Assembly (NCBI RefSeq): GCF_000695095.2
Contig: NZ_CP011454.1
Coordinates: 1,240,001-1,304,000, forward strand
From: Gemmatimonas phototrophica
GTDB lineage: Bacteria; Gemmatimonadota; Gemmatimonadetes; Gemmatimonadales; Gemmatimonadaceae
Direction: 5' to 3'
Length of the DNA: 64,000 nucleotides
Each line of letters begins with the position of its first letter. The stretch's first letter is position 1. Made by a program: the position numbers and the translations under genes. A model generated the notes under the pieces. The model had not been told where the DNA came from. It made no database searches and worked only from the letters and a program-made list of their open reading frames with translations. Positions 63,836-64,000 of this stretch are shown here, one piece after another.

Positions 63836-64000
63836 TTATGCGTATCCTTCGGAACAAGAGTGAAGCCAATGGCATTTGAAACTTCGCGTCCATTTTTCAG
63901 TCGCATGGCGATGGCGATAGCATATGGTCCAGGCGCGAGTGTACCTAGATTGAGTTGCAGAGTCCGCATCTGCACCGGCACTGGACCTAACAACGTACTC
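63832..64000 (-). CDS. C-terminal fragment of an unidentified gene, cut by window end
   Basis: An open frame of 55 codons runs from the right window edge to a TGA at 63832-63834. Its translation (LNLGTLAPGPYAIAIAMR, then GREVSNAIGFTLVP) resembles the last beta-strands of secreted proteins that describe an effect as 'LxPGxYxLxV', so a beta-sandwich exported protein is plausible. The stop overlaps the GTG start of the next gene. Confidence 0.45.
   Translation of the reverse strand, partial: STLLGPVPVQMRTLQLNLGTLAPGPYAIAIAMRLKNGREVSNAIGFTLVPKDTHK

Overview
The window is a 64 kb piece of a GC-rich bacterial chromosome. A PEP-CTERM protein, a C-minus type S14, a YpdA-type thiol oxidoreductase, a very long Asp-box propeller protein, a TonB receptor with an N-terminal carboxypeptidase-regulatory-like domain and a eukaryote-type glycyl-tRNA synthetase together fit a Gemmatimonadota (Gemmatimonas-like) organism. 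That assignment is inference; no rRNA gene is present. No tRNA, CRISPR array, IS element, phage or plasmid module was found.

Layout. 1-2040: tail of an exopolysaccharide locus (UDP-GlcNAc 2-epimerase) and a secreted PEP-CTERM protein behind a sigma-54 type promoter. 2528-18904: a translation operon, fusA-tuf-S10-L3-L4-L23-L2-S19-L22-S3-L16-L29-S17-L14-L24-L5-S14-S8-L6-L18-S5-L30-L15-secY-adk-map, all on the plus strand. rpsL-rpsG upstream and rpsM-rpsK-rpsD-rpoA-rplQ downstream are absent. L5 and S5 carry unusual low-complexity N-terminal extensions. 18976-25837: housekeeping and accessory genes (secreted DinB-like protein, PEGA-like lipoprotein, FtcD, inositol-monophosphatase family, TrpS, PilT-like ATPase, DHDPS-family aldolase).

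26008-32613 is the most exciting part: a photoactive yellow protein (PYP) photoreceptor locus. It holds PYP itself (chromophore Cys66, with Tyr39 and Glu43 in the pocket), a tyrosine ammonia-lyase to make p-coumarate (easily misnamed HutH), a shortened AMP-ligase-like protein in the place of the p-coumarate:CoA ligase, and a minus-strand operon linking PYP to a coiled-coil repeat protein, an all-helical protein, an HDOD protein and a degenerate CheA/CheW-like protein. The helical protein and the CheA-like protein share an N-terminal domain with an identical WLELRFEW motif. The downstream partners of PYP are unknown in most bacteria, so this operon is a candidate undescribed light-signalling pathway.

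32906-41103: DUF456 membrane protein, purA, ypdA, glyS, the large Asp-box protein and a small lipoprotein-like gene. 41143-41645: a GxxExxY (PD-(D/E)XK-like) gene next to a 35-bp imperfect inverted repeat built from CACAGAGGA words. 41821-46095: a small, highly charged secreted protein, then a phytate-use operon (TonB receptor plus beta-propeller phytase). 46253-56542: an SDR gene, a GAF protein and a tightly coupled MoxR-DUF58-BatA-like-membrane protein-DUF4159 operon that starts with two small proteins, one of them ubiquitin-like in layout. 56661-63260: histone-deacetylase family protein, CorA, zinc-ribbon Ser/Thr kinase, dipeptide epimerase and PriA. The right edge holds two minus-strand genes of unknown function, one cut by the window end. 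Several intergenic spaces hold unrelated short-unit repeats (14-mers, TCTCGTG, GGGTTATGGG, TTG).
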